The notes: generated by a model not told the origin, from the sequence alone. A stretch of DNA of 9,707 bases from Planctomycetaceae bacterium (GCA_020426085.1 JAGQQP010000115.1:1-9707), one strand, 5' to 3'. Positions 1 through 8,493 are shown, numbered from the stretch's first letter. Made by a program: numbers and translations.

Positions 1-1
1 A

Positions 2-1465
2 CTGCCTGCAGACGCTGATAAAAAACTGAAGTTCGGCGAAGTTCCCGACTGGATTCACCCTGCAGACCGTAGCGCCTATCGCAAGCATCTGCTGGAATCA
101 GCAGCGCTTCCGGAAGGGAGCAACCAGAGTCTGGACCACCGTATTATTCACTCCGATGGACAGACCCGCTGGGTTCGTCTGCATGCGAGACCCGTTTTCA
201 CTGGCAAAGGCGCGCGACGCAAGCCGACTCAGCTGATTGGCACACTGCTCGATATCACCAGTCAGCGAGAGTTTGAACAGTCACTGAAAGAAGCCCGCCT
301 GATGGCCGAGGCCGCCAATGAATCCAAGAGCGCCTTCCTGGCAAACATGAGTCATGAAATACGCACACCAATGACTGCCATCATGGGCTACATCGATCTG
401 ATTGATGAATTAATCGACCACAAAATCGCGACCGCTTATCTGGGTACGGTGCGCCGGAACGGAGAATTCCTGCTGGATATCATCAACGATATTCTGGATC
501 TTTCAAAGATTGAGGCAGGGAAACTGGATATCATCCGCGAACGATTTTCACCACATCAGCTTCTGGAAGATGTCTGCTCCATTATGGACGTCCGGGCGGT
601 TGAGAATCGTCTGGAACTGGATATATTTTATGATGGTAAAATCCCCGCTGAGATCGAGTCTGACCCCAAGCGACTCAAACAGATTCTGATTAATCTGGTT
701 GGAAATGCCATTAAATTTACAATGAAGGGAAGTGTCAAAATCTTTGTTTCCTGCAGCGATCAGCAGTTGCAGTTTGTCATTGTCGATACGGGAATCGGCA
801 TTACCACTCGCCAGCAGAAACGATTGTTCCGCCCTTTTTCACAGGGAGATCACACGGTCAATCGAGAGTTCGGCGGGACCGGCCTGGGACTGGCCATCAG
901 CAAGCGTCTGGCAAATATGCTGGGGGGAGAAATCTATGTCGAAAGTGAGAAAGGCAAAGGGAGCAGATTCACCGTGACCATTGCCACGGGAGACATTTCC
1001 GGGGTAGAAATGATTCAACCTCTGGCCAGTACGGAAGCAAAAGAAGAACCGAAACAGAAAGAAGATATCGTACTCAATTGCCATGTTCTGGTGGTTGATG
1101 ACCGCCGCGAGATTCGTTTTCTCAGTAAACGGTTCCTGACACTCGCTGGTGCAAAAGTGACCGAAGCTGTCGACGGAGAACAGGCTATAGCCATCGTAAC
1201 TGAATCCATGCAGCAGGATCAGCCATTCGATCTGATCCTGCTCGACATGCAAATGCCAAAACTGGATGGATATGAGACTGCCAGACAACTCCGCAAAATG
1301 GGTTTTACTGCCCCCATCATTGCATTGACCGCCGATGCCATGCAGGGAGATATGAGCCGCTGTATCGCATCTGGCTGCAACGACTATTTAAGCAAACCGA
1401 TCGACAAAAATCTTTTACTCCAGACGATCAAACGTTACATCGGTTCTGATGACGCCCCTGCATAA
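2..1465 (+). CDS. Hybrid sensor histidine kinase with C-terminal receiver, 5' end missing
   Basis: The reading frame is open from base 2 to the TAA at 1463-1465, so the start lies upstream; 487 residues are visible. Residues 1-95 look like the end of a PAS_3/PAC domain (HPADR, then DGQTRWV and LLDIT). The HisKA H-box (FLANMSHEIRTPM) has its phospho-His at residue 118 (codon 353-355). The ATPase domain shows the N box (NLVGNAIKFT, near 231), DTGIGI, an F box (LFRPFSQ) and GGTGLGLAISKRLA near 291. A receiver follows at about 362-480, with acidic residues D366/D367, phosphoacceptor D415 (codon 1244-1246) in LLDMQMPKLDG, and K465. The family autophosphorylates on His and passes phosphate to the receiver Asp; output through a separate HPt protein is usual, and none is present here. 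The signal is unknown because the sensor end is missing. An ATG at 302 lies inside the coiled linker and is not the start. It converges on the DUF1501 gene 75 bases downstream. Confidence 0.93.
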   Translation: MPADADKKLKFGEVPDWIHPADRSAYRKHLLESAALPEGSNQSLDHRIIHSDGQTRWVRLHARPVFTGKGARRKPTQLIGTLLDITSQREFEQSLKEARLMAEAANESKSAFLANMSHEIRTPMTAIMGYIDLIDELIDHKIATAYLGTVRRNGEFLLDIINDILDLSKIEAGKLDIIRERFSPHQLLEDVCSIMDVRAVENRLELDIFYDGKIPAEIESDPKRLKQILINLVGNAIKFTMKGSVKIFVSCSDQQLQFVIVDTGIGITTRQQKRLFRPFSQGDHTVNREFGGTGLGLAISKRLANMLGGEIYVESEKGKGSRFTVTIATGDISGVEMIQPLASTEAKEEPKQKEDIVLNCHVLVVDDRREIRFLSKRFLTLAGAKVTEAVDGEQAIAIVTESMQQDQPFDLILLDMQMPKLDGYETARQLRKMGFTAPIIALTADAMQGDMSRCIASGCNDYLSKPIDKNLLLQTIKRYIGSDDAPA

Positions 1466-1540
1466 CCGTCTCAATTTCAGTTCTCAGTTGGCCAGAACAC
1501 GATTAAACCGACCTGCTGTCACTGACTGAAACGAATCAGA

Positions 1541-2998
1541 TCAGGTAAAGAGTTCCTGAACCGCTTCGCCCTTTGCGTCCTTCGTTACATAAAAAGGACG
1601 TCCTTCAATGTCGAAGCCGGTTTTCGGGCTGATACCCATCGCCGTCATAATCGTGGCGTGCAGATTTTCAATAGAAACGGGATTTTCAATCGCCATCAGC
1701 GGTCGCTCGTCGGCTGTTTTTCCATAAACAAATCCACGTTTCATTCCCCCGCCGAACATTACGACACTCGTTCCACCGGTGAAATGGCGGTGCAGGCCAT
1801 AATGCTTCATCTCTGCCACTTCATCTACTTTCTCGCGTGCCTGATCATTGGCATTCGAGCCAGGTTGTCCCTCCATCAGCGCATCCCGGCTGAATTCAGA
1901 GGCAATAATCACCAGCGTCCGGTCGAGCAACCCCCGTTCTTCGAGATCGAGAATCAGTTGAGTCACCGGCGCATCGATTTCCTTATGCATCCGGTCCACC
2001 GTAGTATGTCCCTCCGCATGGGTATCCCAGTGCAGAAAGGGAACATATTCTGTTGTGACTTCTACGAACCGGGCTCCCGATTCCACCAGTCGCCTCGCAA
2101 GCAGACAACCGCGTCCGAACCGGCCGGTGTCATATTTCTGGCGTTTCTCTTCCGGCTCTAATGTAATATCGAATGCATCCCGTTCTTTGGAACTGAGCAG
2201 CCGATAGGCTTTGTCCATCGAACGCAGCATCGATTCCTGATGATAGTCACTCATCAGGTCGCGCTGCGGACTTTGATCAATTAAACGACGATATAACTTG
2301 TTGCGGTTGACGAATCGTTCTCCCGTCATTCCCTGCGGAGGCCGAACCGAGCGGGCGGCTTCTTCAGGATAAGGAAGATTCAATGGTCCATATTCGCTGC
2401 CGAAGAAACCGGCAGTGGTAAACGCCTTGAGCTCTTCACTTTCGCCGACTCCTTCCAGACGTTGACCGATATTGATGAAGGCCGGCATCACGGGATTACG
2501 GGGACCAGCCACTCGTGCCATCCAGGCCCCCAGATGCGGAGCAGCCACGGTCTGCGGGGGCACATAACCGGTGTGCCAGTGATACTGATGGCGGGAATGT
2601 AGAATGCTGCCAAGATCGGGTTGTACTGCCGACCGGATCAAAGTCGCACGGTCCATCACCGAGGCTATGCCTTCCAACCCTTCGCAGATCTGCAGACCAT
2701 CAACGGCAGTCGGAATCGCTGGAAAGGTGCTCAACATGTCAGCGACTTTGAGTCCCTTCTTGAACGGGAGGTAGCGTTTGGGATCGAACGTATCCGGTGC
2801 CGCCATCCCTCCACCCATCCAGAGCAGAATGCAGCTGTCCGCGGTCGCCTCTGGATGCTTCACAAGACCGGGTTCACTGGCCTGCAAAAGACGCGGCGTT
2901 CCGCTCATCAAAGCAGCTGCACCAGCTGCACTTAACCGTTTGAGAAAATCGCGGCGGACAATCTGTTCGGGAGCATCAGGATCGATTTCAAATGTCAT
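1541..2998 (-). CDS. DUF1501 family protein with Tat signal
   Basis: This 485-residue protein has a twin-arginine signal (RRDFLK at 15-20, then an Ala-rich hydrophobic stretch to about residue 40), so export by the Tat route is likely. Residues 56-74 hold the family's opening block (CILLWMGGGMAAPDTFDPK). HWDTH is at 323-327, followed by LVIIASEFSRD. The C-terminal block has HYGLHRHFTGGTSVVMFGGG, then PVSIENLHATIMTAMGIS and a GRPFYV ending. DUF1501 proteins are related to the alkaline phosphatase/sulfatase fold; no reaction has been established for them as far as I know. The common EFGRTP and DHWP signatures are replaced by SEFSRD and LHRHF with a charged insert between them, marking a variant subgroup. 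The ATG at 2998 lies 64 bases after the PSD1 gene, and only a weak ribosome site (GAGA) precedes it. The two genes probably form one transcript and act together. Confidence 0.93.
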   Translation of the reverse strand: MTFEIDPDAPEQIVRRDFLKRLSAAGAAALMSGTPRLLQASEPGLVKHPEATADSCILLWMGGGMAAPDTFDPKRYLPFKKGLKVADMLSTFPAIPTAVDGLQICEGLEGIASVMDRATLIRSAVQPDLGSILHSRHQYHWHTGYVPPQTVAAPHLGAWMARVAGPRNPVMPAFINIGQRLEGVGESEELKAFTTAGFFGSEYGPLNLPYPEEAARSVRPPQGMTGERFVNRNKLYRRLIDQSPQRDLMSDYHQESMLRSMDKAYRLLSSKERDAFDITLEPEEKRQKYDTGRFGRGCLLARRLVESGARFVEVTTEYVPFLHWDTHAEGHTTVDRMHKEIDAPVTQLILDLEERGLLDRTLVIIASEFSRDALMEGQPGSNANDQAREKVDEVAEMKHYGLHRHFTGGTSVVMFGGGMKRGFVYGKTADERPLMAIENPVSIENLHATIMTAMGISPKTGFDIEGRPFYVTKDAKGEAVQELFT

Positions 2999-3062
2999 CA
3001 GTCATTCTCACAGAGTTTTGAAAATAGTTCTCTGGTATCTAAATTATACATAATAACACAAA

Positions 3063-5483
3063 TCAGCGTATCAGGAAAAACTCGGGCAGCATGCAGACCG
3101 ACCATAGCAGATCTTCCACTTCCGCAGGCTCTGGTGTCTCGCCCAGCATCTGACCAACCAGTTCCGATTCTGCCGGTGTTGGTGAGCGTGATAAAGCAAA
3201 TTGAAACAGGTATTCAGTCAGACATTTCGGGTCACCGTCTGCCTGCTCAATCAGTCGTTTCGCCCCGTTTGCAAAAGCTTCCGCCAGCGAAGCTTCATTG
3301 GAAAGATCGATCGCTTCCAGAGTCGTCAACTGGCTGGGACGCATTGAGACAATCTGCTCGCGCATCGGTCGTCCCAGAGACTTCATCAAAGCCGTGTTCT
3401 TCAGGAGCGATGCTCGAATCATAGGCCGTTTCCCCTCTGCAGCAACAGCGAGTAAACTTTTGGCCTGTGCATCCACTGCTGCGGTCCAGCTGCCCACCGG
3501 TTTCACGATCGTCACCGGATTCCATTTGCCTTTAATGCCTCCCAGTCGCCCTTCGCGTGTAGCAGGTGCATCAGGATTCCATTCCCACGTTTCATCGGAG
3601 ACGAGTGAAATCTGCTCGCCGTTTTCCAGCTCCAGACGTGCTTCAAAAAAGAAGCCCGCCGGATTCGGACCTTTCCCACCGTTTTTCACGACAGCAGTAA
3701 TATCATTTTTACCCGGTTTTAATAATGTATGCAGCGGGAGAGTTCGAACCTGTGACCAGTTCTCACCCCGATCAACTTCCCGTCGGTTGATAAACAGAAT
3801 GTGTGAATTATCGCAGGTCAGAACGGCACCACCTCGTTTTACCGCAGAGGGGAGTTCGATGATTTTCCTGACGACAATGGTCTCGTCAGAGGGAGGTGTT
3901 TCTTTCGCAGAGTCACCCCAGATCCATTGTGCTGTGAGATCCAGCTCCGGTGCCCCTCCCTGCTCTACTTTTGTTCGGAAAACCGGAGCATCAAACTTGT
4001 CAGGAGCAGCACCGGTCAGCTGCCAGACGCCATCCAGAAACTGCTCTGCTGTCAATCGGCGGGAACGAGGTCCGCGGTAGACATAGTCAGAACTTTCGGT
4101 TCCTTCAACAATTTCTACTTGAGACTGATACGCCTCCGATGTGGCAATCAGTTCCAGCATCTGTTTCAAATCGTACTTGTGATCAGTTAAAGCAACAGCC
4201 AGATAGTCCAGCAGATCTTCATTCCAGGGCTTAGTCTGCATCACATCCAGCGGATGCACAATTCCCCGTCCCATCAGACGATGCCAGAGTCGATTCACAA
4301 TCGTCCGGGTAAAACGACCATTTTCGGGATGTGTCATCAACGCTGCCAGCTGCTGCAGGCGGGCTTCACGTGGGGCACTCGCATCAATGGTTCCAATCTC
4401 CGGAAACAACCAGCTTGCCTGCGCTGTCTTGCCGATCGGTTTATCGCAGCGGTGAATTTCCAGTTCACGTTCCGAGTAGATCGCTGCCAGTCCATACGAT
4501 TCATCCAGGGTCCAGCGGTCAATAAAGCTGTCATGACAGGAAGCACACTTCAGATTGATTCCCAGAAACGCCTGCCCCAGGCTTTGTGCAAATTGAATCT
4601 CAACCGTCTGGCCGGCGGACACATTCCCCCGCCATTTGATCCCGTCAATAAAACCGCGACTCGCATCTGAAGGCGGCGCAATTAATTCCCGGGTCAACTG
4701 ATCGAATGGTTTGTTATATAACAGCGATTCGTATAACCAACCGGAAACCTGTTTTCGTCCGCCGGTAATGAAGCCGGTCCCACTGTAATCATTCCGCAAC
4801 AGATCATTGAAAAACGACAACCAGTGATCGGCGTAAGCAGTATCATCCGCGAGTAGCTCTCTGATTTTCAGCGTTCGTTTCTCGGGGCATGGATCAGCCA
4901 GAAATGTTGCCAGTTCTTCTGGAGAAGGTAACAGCCCCACCAGATCGAGATGCACCCGTCGCAGGAAGGTCGCATCATCAATGGGACCGGGGCGCGGTAT
5001 TTTATGCTGAGACAGATATTGATCAATCAACCGGTCAATTGGATGAGTGCGGCAGTCTTCGGCCGGAGGAAGAGCGGGACGACGCGGTTTCAAGGGTGGT
5101 TCGTAGGCGACTACACCAAATGAAAAACCAGCTTCCCAGGGAAGATCATCCGAGATCCACTGTTTGAGTATCGCCACTTCTTTCGCAGAGAGACGTGGCT
5201 TGCCTTTGGGAGGCATCTGCATTTCAGGATCGCTGGAAGTGACCAGCTCCAGTACATAAGAAGCCTTGGCATCCTTCGGATCCACGAAGCCGGATTCCAG
5301 CCACAGTTCGCGCGTGTTGAGTGAGAACGAACCCTTTGCCTCGCGGCCTCCGTGACAGCTAGTACAGTGCTTCTTCAGAATCGGTACCACTTCATGGGCA
5401 AAGTCAATCGGGGCGGCCTGAACGGGTGACATCATGTCAACCAGAAAAACGACCAACATGGGAAATAGGTAGCGTGATTTCAT
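3063..5483 (-). CDS. PSD1 and planctomycete cytochrome C domain protein (DUF1549/DUF1553)
   Basis: The frame can begin at a TTG at 5525, but the ATG at 5483 starts a clean Sec signal peptide (MKSRYLF, a hydrophobic core, then SPVQA before APIDF), so I choose it; the product is 806 residues. After the signal comes the planctomycete cytochrome C domain with one CTSCH heme motif (residues 40-44, bases 5352-5366). DUF1549 follows (HPIDRLIDQYL, FLRRVHLDLVGLLPSPEEL) and carries a second CASCH at 313-317 (bases 4533-4547), which is normal for this family. DUF1553 starts near residue 390 (RFTRTIVNRLWHRLMGRG) and runs to the C-terminus. About 125 residues (roughly 516-640) interrupt DUF1553 with a beta-rich segment. 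Covalent heme and a periplasmic or cell-surface location are expected from the motifs; the biochemical role is unknown. It is the first gene of a probable pair with the DUF1501 gene. Confidence 0.93.
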   Translation of the reverse strand: MKSRYLFPMLVVFLVDMMSPVQAAPIDFAHEVVPILKKHCTSCHGGREAKGSFSLNTRELWLESGFVDPKDAKASYVLELVTSSDPEMQMPPKGKPRLSAKEVAILKQWISDDLPWEAGFSFGVVAYEPPLKPRRPALPPAEDCRTHPIDRLIDQYLSQHKIPRPGPIDDATFLRRVHLDLVGLLPSPEELATFLADPCPEKRTLKIRELLADDTAYADHWLSFFNDLLRNDYSGTGFITGGRKQVSGWLYESLLYNKPFDQLTRELIAPPSDASRGFIDGIKWRGNVSAGQTVEIQFAQSLGQAFLGINLKCASCHDSFIDRWTLDESYGLAAIYSERELEIHRCDKPIGKTAQASWLFPEIGTIDASAPREARLQQLAALMTHPENGRFTRTIVNRLWHRLMGRGIVHPLDVMQTKPWNEDLLDYLAVALTDHKYDLKQMLELIATSEAYQSQVEIVEGTESSDYVYRGPRSRRLTAEQFLDGVWQLTGAAPDKFDAPVFRTKVEQGGAPELDLTAQWIWGDSAKETPPSDETIVVRKIIELPSAVKRGGAVLTCDNSHILFINRREVDRGENWSQVRTLPLHTLLKPGKNDITAVVKNGGKGPNPAGFFFEARLELENGEQISLVSDETWEWNPDAPATREGRLGGIKGKWNPVTIVKPVGSWTAAVDAQAKSLLAVAAEGKRPMIRASLLKNTALMKSLGRPMREQIVSMRPSQLTTLEAIDLSNEASLAEAFANGAKRLIEQADGDPKCLTEYLFQFALSRSPTPAESELVGQMLGETPEPAEVEDLLWSVCMLPEFFLIR
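3567..3938 (-). other. Beta-sandwich (galactose-binding-like) insert inside DUF1553
   Basis: This covers about residues 516-640 of the PSD1 protein. It begins at AQWIWGDS and ends at ETWEWNPDAP. Between these lie VVRKIIELP, a Cys-Asp-Asn-Ser loop (LTCDNSHILFINRREV), LHTLLKPGKNDITAVVKNGG and FFFEARLELENGEQISL. This pattern (an opening WIW, an ornament strand with FING/FINR, an 'LKPGKN.I...V.N' turn and a closing W.W) resembles the jelly-roll modules at the N-terminus of alpha-L-rhamnosidases and related glycan-binding domains. Carbohydrate binding is inference. Flanking DUF1553 sequence is intact on both sides (RRLTAEQFLDGVWQLTG before; RASLLKNTALMKSLGRP after). Confidence 0.55.
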
Positions 5484-5544
5484 CGGGCGAGTCTGTTTCA
5501 GATTTATGAACGAGGTTATGCACAACTTTTCGGTGAGACATAAA

Positions 5545-5559
5545 TGATATCACATATCA
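5545..5559. repeat. 15-base palindrome upstream of the PSD1 gene
   Basis: TGATAT-CAC-ATATCA is a perfect 6-base inverted repeat with a 3-base centre, 62 bases upstream of the PSD1 ATG at 5483. Its left eight bases (TGATATCA) recur as an exact palindrome at 5694-5701. The position suits an operator, but AT-rich repeats of this size can arise by chance. Confidence 0.3.
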
Positions 5560-5623
5560 ACCAGTAATCGCAATTTGCTTTTCGGTGTTCTCTTTAGAGA
5601 TTCAGACTGCTGTCAGACCAGCA

Positions 5624-5633
5624 TGATCGATCA
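5624..5633. repeat. 10-base palindrome TGATCGATCA
   Basis: A perfect 10-base self-complementary sequence lies in the middle of the intergenic region between the PSD1 and BON genes. It may be a protein-binding site or chance; nothing else supports it. Confidence 0.2.
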
Positions 5634-5693
5634 GCAACCTCTCCCCTGGTCGCCTTTGATACGATGCCCCGGAATTCTGCTTCGAATTGAATC

Positions 5694-5701
5694 TGATATC
5701 A
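5694..5701. repeat. Second TGATATCA palindrome
   Basis: This is the same 8-base palindrome that forms part of the 5545-5559 element, 149 bases away and in the same gene-free stretch. Two copies between divergent genes could be paired binding sites; this is inference. Confidence 0.25.
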
Positions 5702-5882
5702 AACCCACCGTCTAAAGAACATTGTACATGTGCAGACAAATTTCCGTGTCTTGCGGACTGTGGAACCTGAAAATAATTCGCCGTAAATGCCTCAGATTTG
5801 GCACAGCAAATGCGAAACTGCGTGGTCTCGCCAATCTGATTTACTGGCTCTATTTTCCCTTTACTTGATTCAGGACCACCCC

Positions 5883-6146
5883 ATGTTGAAACTGCAAGAA
5901 GCGACGCTCCCACATGATTTTCTCAGCCGCCGAATTGAAAATTCCATTCATCAGATTGGCTATCCTCAGCTGAAAAAAGTTCGCTGCGAATCAAACGGAT
6001 CCACCCTGACCCTCAAGGGGGAACTGAACTCCTATTATCAGATGCAACTGGCTCTGAAAATTGCAGTCAAAGAGCCATGGATCGAAAGAGTGGATAATCA
6101 CATCAGGATCGTTCCCGATTGTCAGGACTTGAACCTGGTTTACTGA
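5883..6146 (+). CDS. Small BON-domain protein
   Basis: The product is 87 residues. A BON domain fills residues 14-77: a first helix (SRRIENSIHQIGY), a beta strand (LKKVRCES), the central STLTLKGELNSYYQMQLAL block with the family's hallmark 'L.G...S' glycine (G46), and a closing strand (IERVDNHIRIV). BON domains are thought to bind lipid or membrane surfaces, and in osmotic-stress proteins such as OsmY they occur in pairs in the periplasm. Here there is one domain and no signal peptide or membrane segment, so the protein is probably cytoplasmic. The ATG at 5883 is preceded by AGGA about eight bases upstream, better than an in-frame start at 5787 that would add a segment with no domain match. 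It stands alone, converging on the kinase gene; its partner is unknown. Confidence 0.8.
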   Translation: MLKLQEATLPHDFLSRRIENSIHQIGYPQLKKVRCESNGSTLTLKGELNSYYQMQLALKIAVKEPWIERVDNHIRIVPDCQDLNLVY

Positions 6147-6152
6147 CCGCTG

Positions 6153-6177
6153 TGAATCAGAAGAATGCGATGATTCA
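6153..6177. terminator. Inverted repeat between convergent genes, possible terminator
   Basis: TGAATCA (6153-6159) and TGATTCA (6171-6177) form a perfect 7-base stem with an 11-base loop, in the 49 bases between the BON stop and the kinase stop. The place suits a terminator serving both strands, but the stem is AT-rich and no T-run follows, so intrinsic termination is doubtful. Confidence 0.25.
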
Positions 6178-6195
6178 GAAAGCCACATGCAGCGA

Positions 6196-8493
6196 TCAAT
6201 CCGGCCGGAACGGGTCCGAGAGGTCCTGCAGGTTACCTTGAAAAGGTTCGCCTGCCAAAACCTGCCACTGTTGCATCTGTTCGGGAGTGAGTAACTTCAG
6301 GATCTGCTGGAGTTCTTCCTCGTTCACTTCCTGTCCGGGTCCGCGGGGAGGTCGCATTGATCGTCGATTGTGGGGAGGCTCACCGCGCGGCCTGGATCGC
6401 TCCGGGTCACGATCTTTCACTGTATGCGGATCAGCTTCACCGGGTTTCTCATCTGGTCTCAGGCGGCGTACTTTCTGATGAAGACGAAATTCGGCTTCAA
6501 TCGCCCGCATCGCCACACGTTGCTCATTCGTCAGCTGCAACGACTGAATGATTTCTGTTTCATGTAATGCTCTTGTTCCCTGAAATTGTAAAGAGAGCTG
6601 TTTCAGGCGTTTCAGTTGTGACGCTGTCAAAATCTGTTCGACACCACGCTTCGTCGCTTTGGCATCTGCAAACATCCGATCACGAATGGCATAAGCTGCC
6701 TGTCCACTATGTTGTGTCAGCTTATTCTCTAACTGTTTTACGCCCCCCTGCATCTGATTCTGGCGCCAGTCGATCAATTCGGTCAGTTTCTGTTTTTGAT
6801 CAGCAGACAGCCCCAGATCTGTCTGCACATCCGGCTGAAGCAGATACTGTGTTTCACGATCAGACTGCAATGCAATCAGATCTGACAGGCTCTGTTCAAT
6901 TCGATCTCGGGTTGCTCTCAGCTTTGACTGCGCTGCTGGATTTTCCTGCTGTTCTTCGATCATCGCTTCATAATGTGCCAGTGCCGACTCAAGCAGTTTC
7001 TTCCGCAGACTTTCGTCGAAGGGATTATGCGACAATTCTATTTCCGCCAGAGTCAGCATGTCATCTGCCGCCCGCTGAGCGAGAGCCAGTCGTTCCTCCG
7101 CTTCCGTTGCCCGCTGCTGCTCCCTGTCCAGAGCAAGTCGCGTATTTTGTTCCTCACGGGAAATCGCCGCCATGGAAATAGAAAGTCCGATGATACCCAG
7201 CAACAGAATAATGAACGAAGAAACGATCACCGAAGGATGCCGTCGCAACCATTTGCGGGCACGGTCAACCAGAGTCGGTCGGCGTGCCAAAATCGGCCGT
7301 TCATCCAGAAAACGATGCAGATCATCGGCCAGTTCCGCCGCTGACTGATAGCGTTCCCCTGGCGATTTTGACAATGCTTTCATCACAATCGTTTCCAGTT
7401 CCACTGGAATCAACCGGTTTATCTCACGCAACGGACGTGGCTCGTCGTACAGAATATTATGCAGCAGCTGTTGTCGGTCACTGGCAGAATAAATGGGCTG
7501 CAGGCAGAGCAGTTCGTAGAGAGTCGCTCCCAGCGAATAGATGTCGGTTCGCTGATCGATCAAAGTCCGCTTGCCGCTCAACTGTTCGGGGCTCATATAC
7601 CGCAGCGTTCCAACCAGGTCTCCCGTTCGGGTCACACTGGAACCGGCGGTCACCTGGGCCAGACCGAAATCGGTAATCCAGGCATTCCCTTTCACATCAA
7701 CCAGCAGGTTTGCCGGCTTGATATCCCGGTGAACGACTCCCGATTCATGAGCATAATCTAATGCTTCGGCAACCTGCGCAATGATCCGTGCAATCGTCTG
7801 ATACCAGACGCGGGCTTTGCGATGATCCGTATGCGTTACCGATTCTGTCACTGAAGAACGAACCTGGGAACCGGATTTCTCAGCAGAAAACTCTTCAGCC
7901 TGATCATCGACGAAGTGCGCAGTAAACTGATGCCCGCTCAGTTCCGCTCTCTGCCTCAAAATCCATTCCGCCAGCGACTCCCCGTTGATCAGCTGCATGG
8001 CGTAATAATGCATGCCCCGCTCACAACCCACCGCATGCACGGGTACAATATTCGTATGATGCAGATTCGCAGCAGCCTGCGATTCAATCTGAAACCGTTG
8101 TCGCTGACATTCATCCAGTGAAGCAGCAAAGGGGAGCACTTTCAATGCCACCCGTCTTCCCAGCGAGAGCTGAACCGCTTCATATACGGTCGCCATCCCC
8201 CCGTGGCCAATTTCACGAATGATCTTAAAATCTCCCAGCGGTTGAGACATCATCTCGGAAATGCGTGGAGTCAGATGCTGTGACAGGGAATGTGCCAGAT
8301 CAATCCCGTCCAGACACTCTTCGACGACTTCAGATAACTCGGGGTAGCGTTCAATGTAACTCTGTTTGTCAGGTGTGCGTCCGGCTTCAAGCACCGCCAG
8401 ATATTCACGCGAAATTTCAATCACCCGTGGGTCTTCGCTCTCATCCCTGCGAAATACAAAGGTGTTGACCAGACTGTCTTCATAATCAGACAC
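6196..8493 (-). CDS. Transmembrane Ser/Thr protein kinase with exported LTxxQ-motif region
   Basis: I place the start at GTG 8493, giving 765 residues. A GGAGGGG site stands seven to eight bases upstream, while the 131 extra codons back to an ATG at 8886 merely shadow the sigma gene. Residues 1-80 are the short N-terminal segment common before planctomycete kinase domains. The catalytic domain spans about 88-355: glycine loop IGHGGMATVYEA at 95-106, Lys118, HRDIKPANLL with catalytic D257, DFG D275, then GTLRYMSPEQL and DQRTDIYSLGATLYELL. All key residues are present, so it should be active. A single membrane span lies at 422-444 (VIVSSFIILLLGIIGLSI). The exported part opens with a coiled coil, then has four L(T/S)xxQ motifs at 562, 622, 654 and 735, and an Arg/Pro-rich linker at roughly 675-725. 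Such motifs define CpxP/Spy/ZraP-type periplasmic stress proteins. It probably phosphorylates the sigma factor encoded just upstream; this is inference. Confidence 0.92.
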   Translation of the reverse strand: MSDYEDSLVNTFVFRRDESEDPRVIEISREYLAVLEAGRTPDKQSYIERYPELSEVVEECLDGIDLAHSLSQHLTPRISEMMSQPLGDFKIIREIGHGGMATVYEAVQLSLGRRVALKVLPFAASLDECQRQRFQIESQAAANLHHTNIVPVHAVGCERGMHYYAMQLINGESLAEWILRQRAELSGHQFTAHFVDDQAEEFSAEKSGSQVRSSVTESVTHTDHRKARVWYQTIARIIAQVAEALDYAHESGVVHRDIKPANLLVDVKGNAWITDFGLAQVTAGSSVTRTGDLVGTLRYMSPEQLSGKRTLIDQRTDIYSLGATLYELLCLQPIYSASDRQQLLHNILYDEPRPLREINRLIPVELETIVMKALSKSPGERYQSAAELADDLHRFLDERPILARRPTLVDRARKWLRRHPSVIVSSFIILLLGIIGLSISMAAISREEQNTRLALDREQQRATEAEERLALAQRAADDMLTLAEIELSHNPFDESLRKKLLESALAHYEAMIEEQQENPAAQSKLRATRDRIEQSLSDLIALQSDRETQYLLQPDVQTDLGLSADQKQKLTELIDWRQNQMQGGVKQLENKLTQHSGQAAYAIRDRMFADAKATKRGVEQILTASQLKRLKQLSLQFQGTRALHETEIIQSLQLTNEQRVAMRAIEAEFRLHQKVRRLRPDEKPGEADPHTVKDRDPERSRPRGEPPHNRRSMRPPRGPGQEVNEEELQQILKLLTPEQMQQWQVLAGEPFQGNLQDLSDPFRPD

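Larger units (their letters stand above)
5484..5882. other. Gene-free divergent intergenic region
   Basis: About 400 bases separate the starts of the PSD1 gene (leftward) and the BON gene (rightward), so both promoters should lie here. I see three short palindromes (5545-5559, 5624-5633, 5694-5701) but no convincing -35/-10 pair. A 103-codon minus-strand frame (5602-5913) crosses this stretch; its composition and its overlap with the BON start suggest it is not a gene. No RNA gene was recognised. Confidence 0.6.

Noticed and set aside
839..1288. 149-codon minus-strand frame inside the histidine kinase
   Set aside because: It is antisense to well-conserved ATPase and receiver motifs and has no domain of its own.
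1480..1498. GTTCT/AGAAC hairpin after the histidine kinase stop as a terminator
   Set aside because: The stem is only five bases, the loop nine, and no T-run follows.
3043..3048. Minus-strand TATAAT between the PSD1 and DUF1501 genes as an internal promoter
   Set aside because: No -35-like hexamer at suitable spacing, and the AT-rich 64-base gap could give this by chance.
5484..5525. TTG-initiated 14-codon extension of the PSD1 protein
   Set aside because: It would put polar residues before the signal peptide; the ATG at 5483 gives a normal signal sequence.
5602..5913. 103-codon minus-strand frame in the PSD1/BON intergenic region
   Set aside because: No recognisable domain, no ribosome site noted, and it overlaps the start of the convincing BON gene.
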